Origin: Mycocentrospora acerina
Taxonomy: Eukaryota; Ascomycota; Dothideomycetes; Pleosporales
Reading direction: 5' to 3'
Assembly (NCBI GenBank): GCA_022701365.1
Contig: JAKUHH010000084.1
Location: 496,001-560,000, forward strand
Length of the DNA stretch: 64,000 nt
The notes below the pieces were generated by a model. That model searched no databases, had not been told where the DNA came from, and saw only the letters and a list, made by a program, of their open reading frames with translations. The position numbers and the translations under genes were made by a program. Below are positions 11,074-22,800 of the stretch, piece after piece; within the stretch, counting starts at the first letter, position 1; the number at the start of each line of letters is the position of its first letter.

Positions 11074-12396
11074 ACCCAGGTCGCCAAAACCACCACCACC
11101 AAATTGACCATACGGGTTGTTCATATTGAACGAAGTTTGCTGGGGCTGCATGTACTGCGCCTGCGGATTACCAAATTGATCGAATCCAGTTTGTTGTGGC
11201 TGCTGCTGTGGTTGAAGTCCACCGTAGCCACCATATCCGTTTTGGAATCCCGTCTGCTGCGCTTGCATTCCAGTTGGTTGAGAATACGCATTGTTGAGGA
11301 AACCAGTGCTCTGCGGCTGTTGTGGGTTCTGGTCCACGAGGTTACCAAACCAGTCAACTTGGCCTTGCTGCTGGTAGCCCTGGTTGTTGCCTGTGGGCTG
11401 GTACGAGGTTGGCTGGGCGGGAGCATCGCCAAAAAGAAGGTCGGCGTTGGTCTGCTCGAGCTCCTTCCGGCGTAGCTCTTCTTCTTCCTTGCTTAGTTTG
11501 ATAGCTTTGGCAAGATCGTCATCGTCGTCGACAGTCGCAGCGTTGCGTTGACGACGCTTCTTCTCTTCCTCTGCTTCGTTCTTGCTCGCCTCAAGTGCCA
11601 AGCGCATCTCAAGATCTTCTTCGTCGGTTCTGCGTGTGCGACCCTGCTCTCGATCCCGCGGACGCCTCTGCTGCTGCGAGCCTTCGCCGTTATGCGCCCT
11701 GTTTCCAGGGTACTCTTCGATACCCGTCACACGCGATTTCCATGACTTCCTGTCGGCTCGTTCGGCGCGTAGACGGTCTTCGTCCATGATCAAAGTGGTC
11801 AATTCTTTGGCCGCCATTCGCACTGCGCAAAGCGTTAGCCTACTAACTGCATACCAAATTCTCCACAGCTTACCATTTTGACCAACGTCATGGCCGTCTT
11901 CGTCGATGTACTGGAACTCTCGCAATGTCTTGATGATGTAGATGTTCTTGCGCGCCCACGTCACAACGAGCTCTGAGCCCTCGTGCAAGCAGTAATCAAG
12001 GACCTTGAGCGACTTGAGTACGTGACGCCAGTTCTTGCCCTTATCATTGAGGCGCTTGTCGAGCATATCCATAACTTGGTAGAAGTCGGTCGAGCTACGT
12101 GGCTATTAGCGCAGCTTCCGTAGCAATGCGAGGCACCATACTTGTTGAAGGTGATTTGAGCAATCTCAGCCATGTCGGATCCCACCGGACCCCACGGGTC
12201 ATTGCTGGTTGCTGCTATTGTCAATTTCTATGCGCCGCGCATTGATCTTTGAGCCTCATACCATTTCGAACTTTGACTTCAACGGCCGAGTAACCTGCAA
12301 TGCCAGTTAGAGAATAGCTCTTGAAGCCCAGAAATCTGGCAGGACGGAGATCTCACCCTTGGTTACGTTTTTTACGCTTCTTACAACCTTAGACAT
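10405..12396 (-). CDS. ENT1: epsin, ENTH-domain endocytic adaptor (Ent1/Ent2 type)
   Basis: Five exons: 12396-12357, 12294-12262, 12211-12142, 12094-11874, 11822-10405, giving 593 residues. The last intron (51 nt) is in frame and could be misread as coding. Splicing restores the ENTH domain (about 1-145): MSKVVRSVKNVTKG, RNATSNDPWGP, ITFNNSTDFYQVMDMLDKRL and WRHVLKSLKVLDYCL. Two ubiquitin-interacting motifs follow (EMRLALEASKNE; LAKAIKLSKEEE). The long Q/N/G-rich tail carries PTG repeats, three NPF motifs that recruit EH-domain proteins, and a C-terminal LIDL clathrin-box-like end. Epsins bind PtdIns(4,5)P2 and ubiquitinated cargo at clathrin-coated pits. A CAG/CAA-type run encodes a polyQ stretch near 11040-11085. 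Exon 3 could start 3 nt earlier (tandem TAG/CAG acceptor), adding one Ala. Confidence 0.93.
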
Positions 12397-13532
12397 GATT
12401 GCGACGCTCTGACGTGGTTGATCGAGTGCTGACGCAGGGGGCTAGTTGTTGGGCGGTCCGCGCAAAGGAGCGGAAGTAGCTTTAGGCAGACGAGCCAGGA
12501 GACGTGGCACAACAGTCAGTGCGAAGCTGTAATCAGCTTTTTCTGAGTATTGTAGGCCCAAGGCGCTGGTGCGAAGGAGCTTTTGTTGGGATGGACGACG
12601 TCGTCTTCTCGAGTGGAGCGAACAGCGCTGGTGGCTTAGCGCGAGCGGCCCTGATGAAGGTTGAGAATGAGGATGAGCACCGGGGCGCGTAGATGAAAGC
12701 AGTCGTGTGGCAAGCTCCGGATGCGTGGGAGAGCAAAGGTGGAAGAATGACGGCCGAGGACCAGCACGTTGCGTCACAGCGAGGCTGGGGGCACTTGGGC
12801 ATCTCGGCGCTGCACCTTCCGATCCATCTCCGTGCGCAGGGTCTCCCCATGAGCATCCACCATTCAGGCACCGCATAGGCCAGGTCGCATGTCTTGACCA
12901 ACATCTGATCCTATTGAAATGCCGCAATACCGATCCAGAGGCGCATTGCTGTAGCCGTCAACAGCAGGCCTGTTACAACGCGCCACACCTCAATAAATAC
13001 GCGCACCAATCCACGACAAGTGTACAGACATGCTCACAGTCGGCCCGGCTAGCCGCATTGCTTGGTATTATGTGTGTTTACATTCTGGGGTTCTACTTGC
13101 GCAGATTCTGTATAGTCTAAAAGGCGGATGCTAATCCTCATTAAAATGCCTGTCTAGTGAGAGTGCCTGTGTGCCTGAAAAAACACGTCCACGCCAAACT
13201 CCGCCCTCCGATTGAACCTTCGCAACAGCGAACTCAAGCTACCGACCGCTAGATGGAACCAAGATGGGAGAGGACTGCAACAAAGGAAAGAGTCGATTCG
13301 AGAGAACAAAGGAAACTCCCCAAACATACTACAACGACTGGGGGCCGAAACTGTCGAAACCCTGCAGAAACCACGAATCACCATAAAGACCCCCATGCAC
13401 TTGAGATGATACGCCAGCCGACAAGACGAGAAATTTTTTGTAAAGAAACAGGGGTGGGTATAGATGAATATATCGTTCCCAAGAACACTAGAACGCTATG
13501 TTCAAGTTTCAAGCGAGGTGAGGCAAGCTGAT
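12397..13532. other. intergenic region between epsin and C2H2 factor genes
   Basis: Promoter and 5' leader of epsin and 3' flank of the zinc-finger gene. GC-rich near epsin, no gene recognised in either strand. Confidence 0.5.
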
Positions 13533-15080
13533 CTATTGCACAGCGGGTGCCCACATCTCATTGCCCATGCGCTGTTGATTGGGGTTATAGTGGTCTGGCT
13601 CGGTGCTGTTAGGACGACGGATGTTGTGGTTTTGGTAGTACATGCTATTCTGGGAGTTGCCAAATTGCGGCTCGGGGTAAACGTAGCCGTTGTCAGCAGA
13701 TCCAGGGGATGGAAGAGCCTGCTGGGATGGAGACTGCCAGCCCATGGCCGACATATGGGGGCTGCCGTTGGCGCTGTTGGTGCCGCCCGTTTGGTTGTGG
13801 TTTGCTGACGCAGGTGGCTCTAGGATTGGGGGTGGTCCATATGCGCTCGGATGGGAAGTAATGGCTGGACGAGAGTTGTTTACGTTGGATGTGTATGCTT
13901 GAGAGGCCAGAGCGGGAGAAGCGCGTGGGCTAGGCTGAGGCATTTCCTGGCGCATGTGAGGGGGAACGTTCATGCTCATGTAGGCGTAATCCGAACCCTG
14001 GCGGTGCATGGCAGGAACAACGCCGGCAGGCATGCCGTTAGCTGGCGACAGCGACATTGTCCTGTTGTTTGGCGATGGGGTGTTCAAAGGCGAGGCTGTC
14101 TCTGAGTACTCGCCGCCATCAGAGCGGCCAGTCCTGCTTGGCGCTGCGGCACGTGATGCAAGAGCAGCGGCAGTGGCAGCGGCGGCTTCTTCAACGGTGC
14201 CGGTGTGGTGGTTTTGATGGCGAGTCAAAGTAGTGCGACGTGTAAACGTCTTCTGGCAATCGGCATATGGGCACTTGTATGGTCGCTTTCCAGAATGGAT
14301 ACGACGATGGCGCGCCAGGGAGCTGGAATCGCTGAAAGGCTGAGGTCTGGGTTAGAGCCGTGCTGAAGACAAGAAACATGGGACGCGTACCTTGCCACAG
14401 CGCTCGCACATGTGAGGCTTCTCGCCAGTGTGGACACGTTGGTGCACCGTCAGAGCCGAACGCTGGATGAACTGCTTGCCGCAGTTTGGGTAGTCGCACA
14501 CGTGCGGACGGATGCCACTGTGGATACGTTCTGCACAAGTCAGTCAGTCTCGTGTCTTTTCGTGTTGCGGCCCAAGCTCCTTACCATGACGTGCGAGGTC
14601 ACTGCGTCGCGCGAAGCCCTTGCCGCAGGTCGAACACGCGAAGGCCTTGGGCGGACCCGTATCGGACGCGGGCCGGCCACCGTGTTGCTGACCCTGCTGA
14701 TCAGGCACCTGCTGCTGTTGGGCATATGCATGGTCTGGCGGATTTGGGATGTAGTTGTTATTGTTCAGCATGGGCATCGGAGCCTGCATCTGCGACGGCG
14801 AGGGGTAGCGCAGGCCGCTCATGTGCTGGGGGGGCATCTGAGGGTATGGAGGGAGCTGCTGCTGCGGTTGCTGCGACGAATAACGCGAAGAGTCTGAGGG
14901 GTGGGGCGAGACTCCGCGCTCAGAGCCAGTCTCAGACTTGATACGGCCATTGCTCATGTATGGCGGCGCACCAAAGTGCTGCGGCTGGAGTTCGTGCTGC
15001 ATAGCGTGCTGCATGGCGAAATGTGGTCCTGTTCCTGCGAAGGCTGTTAATCGCGTGTTCAGTATTGAGTCGAGCTCCAT
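13533..15080 (-). CDS. C2H2 zinc-finger transcription factor with four tandem fingers
   Basis: Exons 15080-14585, 14530-14391 and 14339-13533 give 480 residues. Introns are 54 and 51 nt, GT-AG, and both lie inside the finger array. Splicing yields four consecutive C2H2 fingers at about 146-258: FACSTCGKGF..RHERIH, HVCDYPNCGKQF..HQRVH, HMCERCGKPF..RHRRIH and YKCPYADCQKTF..RHQNHH, with HSGIRP/HTGEKP/HSGKRP linkers. Flanks are Q/P/N-rich (QQPQQQLPPYPQMPP; C-terminal NQNHN-like). It is a nuclear DNA-binding regulator; target genes are unknown and I do not recognise a named orthologue. The start is uncertain. A good acceptor (TTCGCAG at 15035) just inside the frame suggests a leader intron, in which case translation would begin at a downstream Met (MQHAMQHELQ). 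Confidence 0.85.
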
Positions 15081-18000
15081 TCTGGCGGAGCGTGTTCGCG
15101 TAGCGCAGAAGCGGCGAGACGGGATAGGGCGCACCAGTGAAGCGAAGGAATCAGGCAGGCGTCGGCCTCGCGGTCGCAGGCGTCGTCGCTGTGGTCGACG
15201 GCGTGGGAGCAGTGAGCGTGAAGACTGTCGCTGGCGAATGGCCTGTCCTGGTCGTCGGGTCGGGTCGATGAGTTGGGGCGGATCGCGAGCAGGTCAATGC
15301 AGCGGTGGCACTAGATGGTCAAGTCAGTCGGAGAGTTGAGGTGAGTCGACGGCGGCCAGGGCAGGCACGAGGAGAGCGAGGGAAGTCGCGCCCCAGCGTC
15401 GCCAGCCTGGCAGACACGCAGTTCCTGTCGGACGAGTCGAAAAGGGGAGCGGGCGGTGAAGGGCCTGCAGCACGACGTTGCAGGCTGCACGGGGCGACAA
15501 TGGACAGTAGAGAACGGTCACACGTACCTATGAATGACTATGGCGGGCGCGAGGACACGGCAGGGGATGGCGATGATGGGCTGCGTGGTGTTGAGGGTCG
15601 CAAGGTACTTCTTTCCTTTCGTTGCGCGTAAATGAAAAGTGCGCTAGTCCAGATGCAGGGTAGTCTCTGTCCGAACCCCCCTAGCACAACGAATACAGAG
15701 ACGGACACTCTCTGGTCTCCGCGCTGTTCCTTGCGGCTACCGACTCCAGCGGTCTTGTAGTGTTACTGTGAAACTGCGAGTCTCACGGACGCCTGTCTTG
15801 GTCAAGTGTGCAACAATAGCCGTTGTGGCGACCAACGCGACCAACAAGTGCTTTTGTCGCCTCACACTGCGCTCTGCTGAGTGCTTCCGAATGGCCCGAG
15901 TCTGTCTGCTCTGCTCTTCAATAGCCTTCAGTACGTGAGCTTTTCAGACTGCTAAGAAAAATTCAGTTCGCTCCGTCAGAAACTGAGTTTTACAACAGTA
16001 TGTATCTCGGTCTGTTGACTAACTGCTCCTCGTGGCGGTGAAGGATCAGGATGAGGATTCTCTCCCTTGCAGTGGATCAGCACCAGAAGAAAATTGATCT
16101 CGTTGCTGCGTCTCACTGTCAGTCTTGATCGTGACTGTGCATCTTCTCCAGGAACGTAATCTTCCTTAGGACGGGAAACTTACCCTGTCGCTAGGGCTAG
16201 ATTGTTTTACTTTTCCTGAGTATCCCAGCCAACCGGGTGGTTCGACGTGTTTTAGAGGCTGATCGTATGCAAGCTCGTCGATGATCAGATCCTGTGCCAC
16301 TGCTTCTGTGAAAGGCAAAAATAGTGCGTGTGAATCGAGCAGGCCAGCATCTCTCTTGCATGGAGGAGCAGGGTATGTTCATATATGCAGAACGGTTCTC
16401 TTGAACATGATGATGGACAGCAGTATCATCCTTGTGGTCATCTCACCTTCGCAGGCTACAGCCTCACCAGTACGCTTCTTGCCTACTCCTCCATTTAGCA
16501 GCTGTCAAGACGCTAGGGCAGTCCTACGACCTTGTTTGAGGCGTCAGTGGCGCTGTTGTGCACAGATTAAATCTCCACAATCTCGTGCATAAATGTTATA
16601 TTCCCACTACGATATACATGAAAGAAGCATGGCCGTAACATTGCCCTGGACTGTCATCAGTTGCAACGGTAGCAACCATCATCGCTTTTACATTCTATCC
16701 AGAGTTTTCGCTTTCATGGATAATTCAAGCCGCCATCCAGGGACGCCGGGATGTACTAGGATAGCAATGCTCGGACCAACGTTTGGCTGGAGGAAGGCTG
16801 GTGGAAGGAAGGCACGACGCATTGCACTTGCCAAGCATGGATGCTCCCGATTCGACCAAAGCAATCAAACCACCATCCGGCCCGAGCAACTACTATGTAG
16901 ACTTTAAGCATCCAGCATACTGCCCTCAGCATTGCTGCCCAATACTGTTGACTCTTCTCCACGGACTTCAATATACCTCAGTTGTGTTACACGGCCCTCT
17001 CTTTGTTGCCCATCACACAGCGAAAAGCCACGCGCCGTTCAACCTGCCTGTTCTTGGTGCCCAAGGCTCTGGGTGTCTGTGCATTACATTCCACATATGC
17101 ACACCTGGGCAATGCACGAGCGGATGCCAGCCGCGCCCCACAGCGTTTCGATGATCGCCGCACACGACCCATCGTGTGTGAGGCGCGCAATCACAGAACA
17201 TCCAGCCATTGTATTCTTTTGCAAAGTCAAACCTGAAATCTCATCTTAGGGCAGCGGCGGTGAAGCGAAGAAACAAGGGGTTGTTGCTCTTACCGCCCAT
17301 CGTTTTCGTTTACAAACTTTGCATTCAGCCGGCTTACGTACAACCGTTGTTACCACTCATCAAAGCCATCAGCAGTCCTGCGAGCTGCCGCTCCCGTGGA
17401 ATTAAAACGGCTATTCTTGTCACAGTGTGCATAGCGCGCATCAAAACTCCTTGCGCTCCGTGTCATCGCCACATGTCACTGGCCCAGCGGATGGCCCCAG
17501 CACCAACGTTCAGAGCAAGGATGACTCCTTGACCACAATCCCTACCCTAGGGCGTCCAAGCGCCCTTCTTTGCAATTTCTAGAAGAGAGCCTGGATTGGT
17601 CGTGTCACAAATCGTCGACTCCTGCCCCTGTCTTTTCCAGAACATTACCCCTTTTTCTCTCACTCTGTGAATGATGTGTGGAGATGAAATCACCGAAAGT
17701 CCGAGACTGGCTTCGTCACCCTCCAGGCGACAAAGTTTCTTGCCGCCAAACAGGGTGCTTCAGTCCTTGAATTAATGCAGCCATCTCTCACCCGTATGTA
17801 ACCACGAATAGTGAGCTTCAAGCCAGGTGCGGGAGCGCGTGCAACTCCCGCCGCTGACAGCCGCATTGAACACCTACCGTACAAGGGCATCAGTTCGGCC
17901 CTGTAGATGTGAGTAAATTTGTTCTGCGATTCTACGCCGAGTACTGCCGTGTCTTCCTGGTGGCCACGGGGATGTGCAACCCTTGTTCCGACAGCAATAC

Positions 18001-18599
18001 AAGCACGCGACTGGCTGTACCTTTTTATCCTGCCGGAGTGTAACGAGGATGTCCTTGAATACGAAATTCGAATTTTGCCAGTTTTCCATGGGACGCAACG
18101 GCTCGGCGCCCGTGGGTTTGGGAACAGTTACACGTCCTTCCGCCGAACCTGATGCTTCGACGAACAGTGCTTCTCGTTTCAAGACGTTGTTGTGCCGCCC
18201 TGGGAACGTCGCAGATGCCATTTTGTGCCACGCATACTTTGGGGTACCATTTCCCTGAGCGTTGGGTACCAAAGCTCTAGTGAACGTTATGTTGCGTCAG
18301 GGCTACCGTTCGTCGGCAAAAACAAACATCTCATACAATGTCAAAGGAAAGCACGACTATATTAGATATGAGTAAAGCGACCTCATTGTGTGATATCATA
18401 GCATGTATTGACTCCTACCAATTATTTTATTCTCTAATGTTTGAGACACTTGACAAATAATACGAAGCAATGAAAAAATTGAGTCAGATGAAAGAGTGGA
18501 ATAAATATACAGGCTAGAAAAATCATCCATCAACCTCAACTTCGGCCAATTTCAAACCGACGATCACAATGCCCAAACTTGTCCTCCCCGCCACTTTGG
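15081..18599. other. 3.5-kb region without a supported gene
   Basis: 15081-15650 is GC-rich and probably includes the 5' leader of the C2H2 gene (a GTACGT donor on the minus strand lies near 15528). Beyond it, to 18599, only short overlapping frames on both strands occur. The longest (about 17874-18272 minus, 132 codons) has no recognisable motif. No RNA gene or transposon seen. Confidence 0.45.
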
Positions 18600-19865
18600 T
18601 TACGTACTCACTCTCGGGATACCTCCTGTGCCGAAGAGTTCCATCTTCACTCTCTCGGCCGAAACACCATAGCTCTTCAGTTTGGCCTCGATATTGAGCA
18701 TGAATCTTTCTGGTCCGCAGACATAGTAGGAAGCCTTGTTGTTGTCTACGAATAATTCTTCTTTGTTGATTTTGTCTAGGTCAACTCGGCTTTTGACGTG
18801 GTAGTCTCTGCCTTCAACATCATCTTCGTTCGGACTAGATGAGAAATACACCGTGTGAACGCTCTTGTTGTTCTCTGCCAACTGATCAACGCTTTTCTTG
18901 AATGCGCGCGTATTGGAATTCCGAGCACCATGGATCCAGGATATTGGGCGAGTCGACTTCTTTTCCACAAGCGCGCTGAGGATGCTGTTCAGGCATGTCA
19001 AGCCCACGCCGGCAGAAATCAAGACCACCGGCGCATCCCGATTCTCTTCCGCTTCCTCAAAGAAAAAATCTCCCCACGGATGTGATACCCGCACTGTATC
19101 ACCCACCTCTTTTCTATCATGCAAAATATTCGACAGGTACCCTGCGTGCGTCATGTGTTTCGGCTCACCTAGCTCAATACCCGGCTCCCTCTTCACACTG
19201 ATTCTGAGGTACGGCTTCCCTGGTGCATCACTCAAACTGTACTGCCGTGCCTGCCACACACCGCCGTCCAGCTCATCCACGAAGAGGTTTACTGAAATAA
19301 ATTGGCCCGGCTTGTAGATTGGTATTGTCAGGTTCGCGTCAACGGGTTCCAGGTAAAACGATGTTATCTCCTCGGCCTCCTTCACCTTGCGTGCGATCTT
19401 GAAATCCTTCCAGTCATCCCATCCTTGAGCCTCTTTATACATAACCTTCTCTTTACCAATCATAAGATCCGCGAGCTGCGTATACGCCGCACCCCACGCA
19501 TCCATGATCGCCGGCGTCGCCGCATCTCCCAAAACAGTCTTTATGGTTTCGAGTAGATAGTGGCCCACGATGTCGTAGTGCTCCGGTCGAATATAAAGAC
19601 TTGTATGCTTGTGGCAGATGAGTTCAACTGCTGGACTGAGTTTCCCCAGATCGTCGATGTTGGCGGCATAGGCGTAGAGGGCGCCTGCAAGGGCGCGGGG
19701 CTGATGGCCGGTTGCTTGGTGTGTGTTGTTGAAGATGTTTTTGAGCTCGGGCTTGGCGATGAGCATGTCGGCGTAGAATTTTGTGGTTATGATCTCGCCA
19801 TATTGGGCGAGAACGGGGACGGTGGCCTTGATCGTCTGGACTTGGTCGAATGTCAAGGGCGACAT
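18600..19865 (-). CDS. fhb: flavohemoglobin (nitric oxide dioxygenase)
   Basis: Single-exon frame, 421 residues, normal length for the family. Residues 1-140 form the globin domain with the proximal-helix ELICHKHTSL motif. Residues about 150-265 are the FAD-binding reductase domain (RQYSLSD, then a KPGQF block earlier). Residues about 275-400 bind NAD(P)H (ISAGVGLT, YYVCGPERFM) and the protein ends MELFGTGG. The enzyme converts NO and O2 to nitrate with NAD(P)H and protects against nitrosative stress. It stands alone between two gene-poor stretches. No obvious targeting signal is visible, so a cytosolic location is likely. Many fungi have two paralogues, one mitochondrial; which this is cannot be told. 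Confidence 0.95.
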   Translation of the reverse strand: MSPLTFDQVQTIKATVPVLAQYGEIITTKFYADMLIAKPELKNIFNNTHQATGHQPRALAGALYAYAANIDDLGKLSPAVELICHKHTSLYIRPEHYDIVGHYLLETIKTVLGDAATPAIMDAWGAAYTQLADLMIGKEKVMYKEAQGWDDWKDFKIARKVKEAEEITSFYLEPVDANLTIPIYKPGQFISVNLFVDELDGGVWQARQYSLSDAPGKPYLRISVKREPGIELGEPKHMTHAGYLSNILHDRKEVGDTVRVSHPWGDFFFEEAEENRDAPVVLISAGVGLTCLNSILSALVEKKSTRPISWIHGARNSNTRAFKKSVDQLAENNKSVHTVYFSSSPNEDDVEGRDYHVKSRVDLDKINKEELFVDNNKASYYVCGPERFMLNIEAKLKSYGVSAERVKMELFGTGGIPRVST

Positions 19866-22800
19866 TTTGATGAAGGCCGAGGTAGGTACAGGAAGATATG
19901 TGCCTCCTATTGCTATATTGTTGACGACGGGTGACTTGGTAGTCGATTGTGTTCACAGTACTCTTCTAATGATGATTCACTTCCCTCGGTCGCTTTGTGC
20001 CATCTATATACCTCCATCTTCATTTGTTCTCGTCCTATAAGACCCGCAGGTCAACACATCTCCGCGGCACCAAAGTCTCAAGTTTGGACTTCCCAGCTAC
20101 CAAACCATGATCACCGAAGTTTGCATGTATGGAAACGTGCAAACCTTGCTGCAACACGAGATTACTAAGACAACCCTAGGTCTAGTGTTACGTATTTTGC
20201 ATGTTTGCGGGACGTTTCCGCCGTTGACGGGGATGCGCAGCACCAATAGCGAGATTTTTTTTTAGAGTAGCGGTCGATTCCGTGCATCTGTAGACTGGGT
20301 ACCTGGACACAGGCAAGGTAGGTATCAAGACGAGTCCTCCGCACTCTACAACATGACGTATTATACATCTGCTAACTTGAGTCCCATCTACACTCCTTCT
20401 ATCGTTCCCACATAGTAGCCATCTCCTTGACTCTGCCAAGAAGAATTCCTACATCAATGCTGAACGTTGTCTTCGTGACTAAAGATCAGTCCACTGTGTG
20501 CCAAGAGCCGACTTTTTCCGAGGCGACTCTTTTTTTAAGCGATTCTGTAAGCTGAGTGAGGAACGTGGCCGCTGGATGACGTGAGATCGGTGCTGGGTTG
20601 TCTGTTCGTCGGGTGATGTGTAATGAGTGGGCAACTTGCTGGTGGGATTTCTCCGCGGGAGTGGTCGGGTGGGACGTGCGATGGCACATGAGAGAGAGGA
20701 CTTTACTTCTTCATCTTCGTACACGATCGTTGGGGACCGCATTAATATTTGTTATGCTTTCTAAGAGTACGAGTAGTTTAATGAGTAGCCTACTTGTGTT
20801 ACTCCTGGCTTTGTAGACGGTCTAGTTCTTGGATTTAGCTTCCGTCGCGAGGGCTAGACTATGTGTTTTATTTTCTTTTCTTTGCTGACATCTGGTCGCT
20901 CGTTAGTTCCCAACAATTCTTCAGATTCCGGTCCCTAATACAAGCCAATAAGAGAAAATCCAATTCTAAGCGAAGCGAAGTAAAAGTATCTTGCCTTTGC
21001 CGTCAAACGATGTAAGCAGGGTACGTGTTATTTCCATATCAGGACATTTTAAACGAAGACATCAAACAAGAAGGGAAACAACGCATTGAGGGAGTGGATG
21101 TAGACCTATACAAGCAATTTTACAAAGGTAAGAGGTAAGAAAAGCTGTAGACGATTTCTCGTCGCAGTCACACGAAAAAATGTTCAACCCGTTTATGTTA
21201 TACCGTGCATTGTCGATATTTCGAGTCTAGACGTTTGGAAACATTTGCAAAAAGGTAGTCCTGGTTTTTTTTCACGCGCTGTCATATTCTGGATTCTCGA
21301 TTCCACTCTAAAATATTCTTTGCCAATATCTACCCTACCGTGTTCTTTAGACGCAAACATTCATGTTTCCCTTTATGCTTTTGTATTTTACAGCTCAGTG
21401 CAACGTCCTATTTCCTCTTTTGTATCTCATGCAAGGATTTTAAGTACATGTACACTCAGTAGCAAAAGCCGAGAAAATATGTCACTTGTTGGAAATTAAC
21501 TTTGGCGCAAAGAGTTTTTCTTTGCTCTAAAGGCCACACCGAGGGCATTTCAACTGACATTGGCAAAACTACACACGATTTCTAAACTCTCAGAATTCCT
21601 TGATTGATTTTGTCTCATTTTTTGATTCCCAAGCTCATCTGGAGGTAAAAGTCAAGACTTTATACGTCAATTGTCCCACGACACACCCATACAGTACAGA
21701 TTTCTATCAGGCGGAAAGACGGTATGATTTGCGCTGGAGTAATATTTGCACAATATTATTGGAGCAATCCCTGCATCTAAAAAAATAAGCCTTCTAGCAC
21801 AGATTTCATTATAGACAAAACTTATATGTAATTTTTGTCTGGCCATTACTAACAGAACTAGAAAGGATACCACACGCTTGATCAACACGGCGACAGTCAA
21901 ACTCATCTTTGAAAAGGTTGCGACTAGAAAATGTGAGTTCGTTTTAGAACAGAACTCATCAGCAAGATGAGCGTCACAAGAAAATGCAAAAAGTTGTATT
22001 TTGATGCTGAAGTTGAATAGGAAATCTATCTCCAGGATCGTTTACATGATCAGATTCACTAGATGCTTTGTATTTATCGAAATTGCTGCGATACTATAGA
22101 AGTATATCGAACACAGTACAACACTAATGAAGTGATTTCCGGGCACTGGCAACAACAAGCGAAGGAAGTCCATGGAGCAAGTTGCTCAAGCCTATGGTAC
22201 TGCAACCCACGATATGGTAGCTTTGTGTCCAGCGCATACATCACACAACAATCGCCCTCGGAACATCGGGAAGCATGGCAACCCCCAAATCGCCATTTCA
22301 GGCCAAAACATTCACAACGGGTCATGTGCATCGGCATCTGCACTTTGAAGCGATAAAATGCCAAAACTTTACAAAATCCGTGGAGAGAAATTAGTTGGGT
22401 TTGTTCTCTATCCCCGAGATCTCTCGTAAAGCTAGAGATCCAAGACTGTCACAACACATGAAAATCCTTTGAATTTCATTTCATTCCATTCCGTTCCAAG
22501 TTGTTCGTCGTCCATCTCAACACGGCCGTTCACTCTATGAGAACAAGACTGTCAGCGATAGCAATAACCAAGAACAAAGAAGCGACACGCACGATTTAAA
22601 CGAGGACGAAGAGGAAGAAAAATACATCTAGGATATGTATGTGTCGGAAAACCAGCGCAACAAACCTTTATTTCAGACCATTAATTACAAGGAATAGGAG
22701 GGTTCATGCAATCGATTCCTCAATAGGAAGCAAATTAAGTGCCCATGCACGTACAACCAACTCTTTCCTTTTCTCCACCACCCACTTATCCAAAGACACG

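Noticed and set aside
17874..18272. 132-codon minus-strand frame as a gene
   Set aside because: No recognisable domain, no splice partner that extends it, and competing frames of similar length overlap on the other strand.
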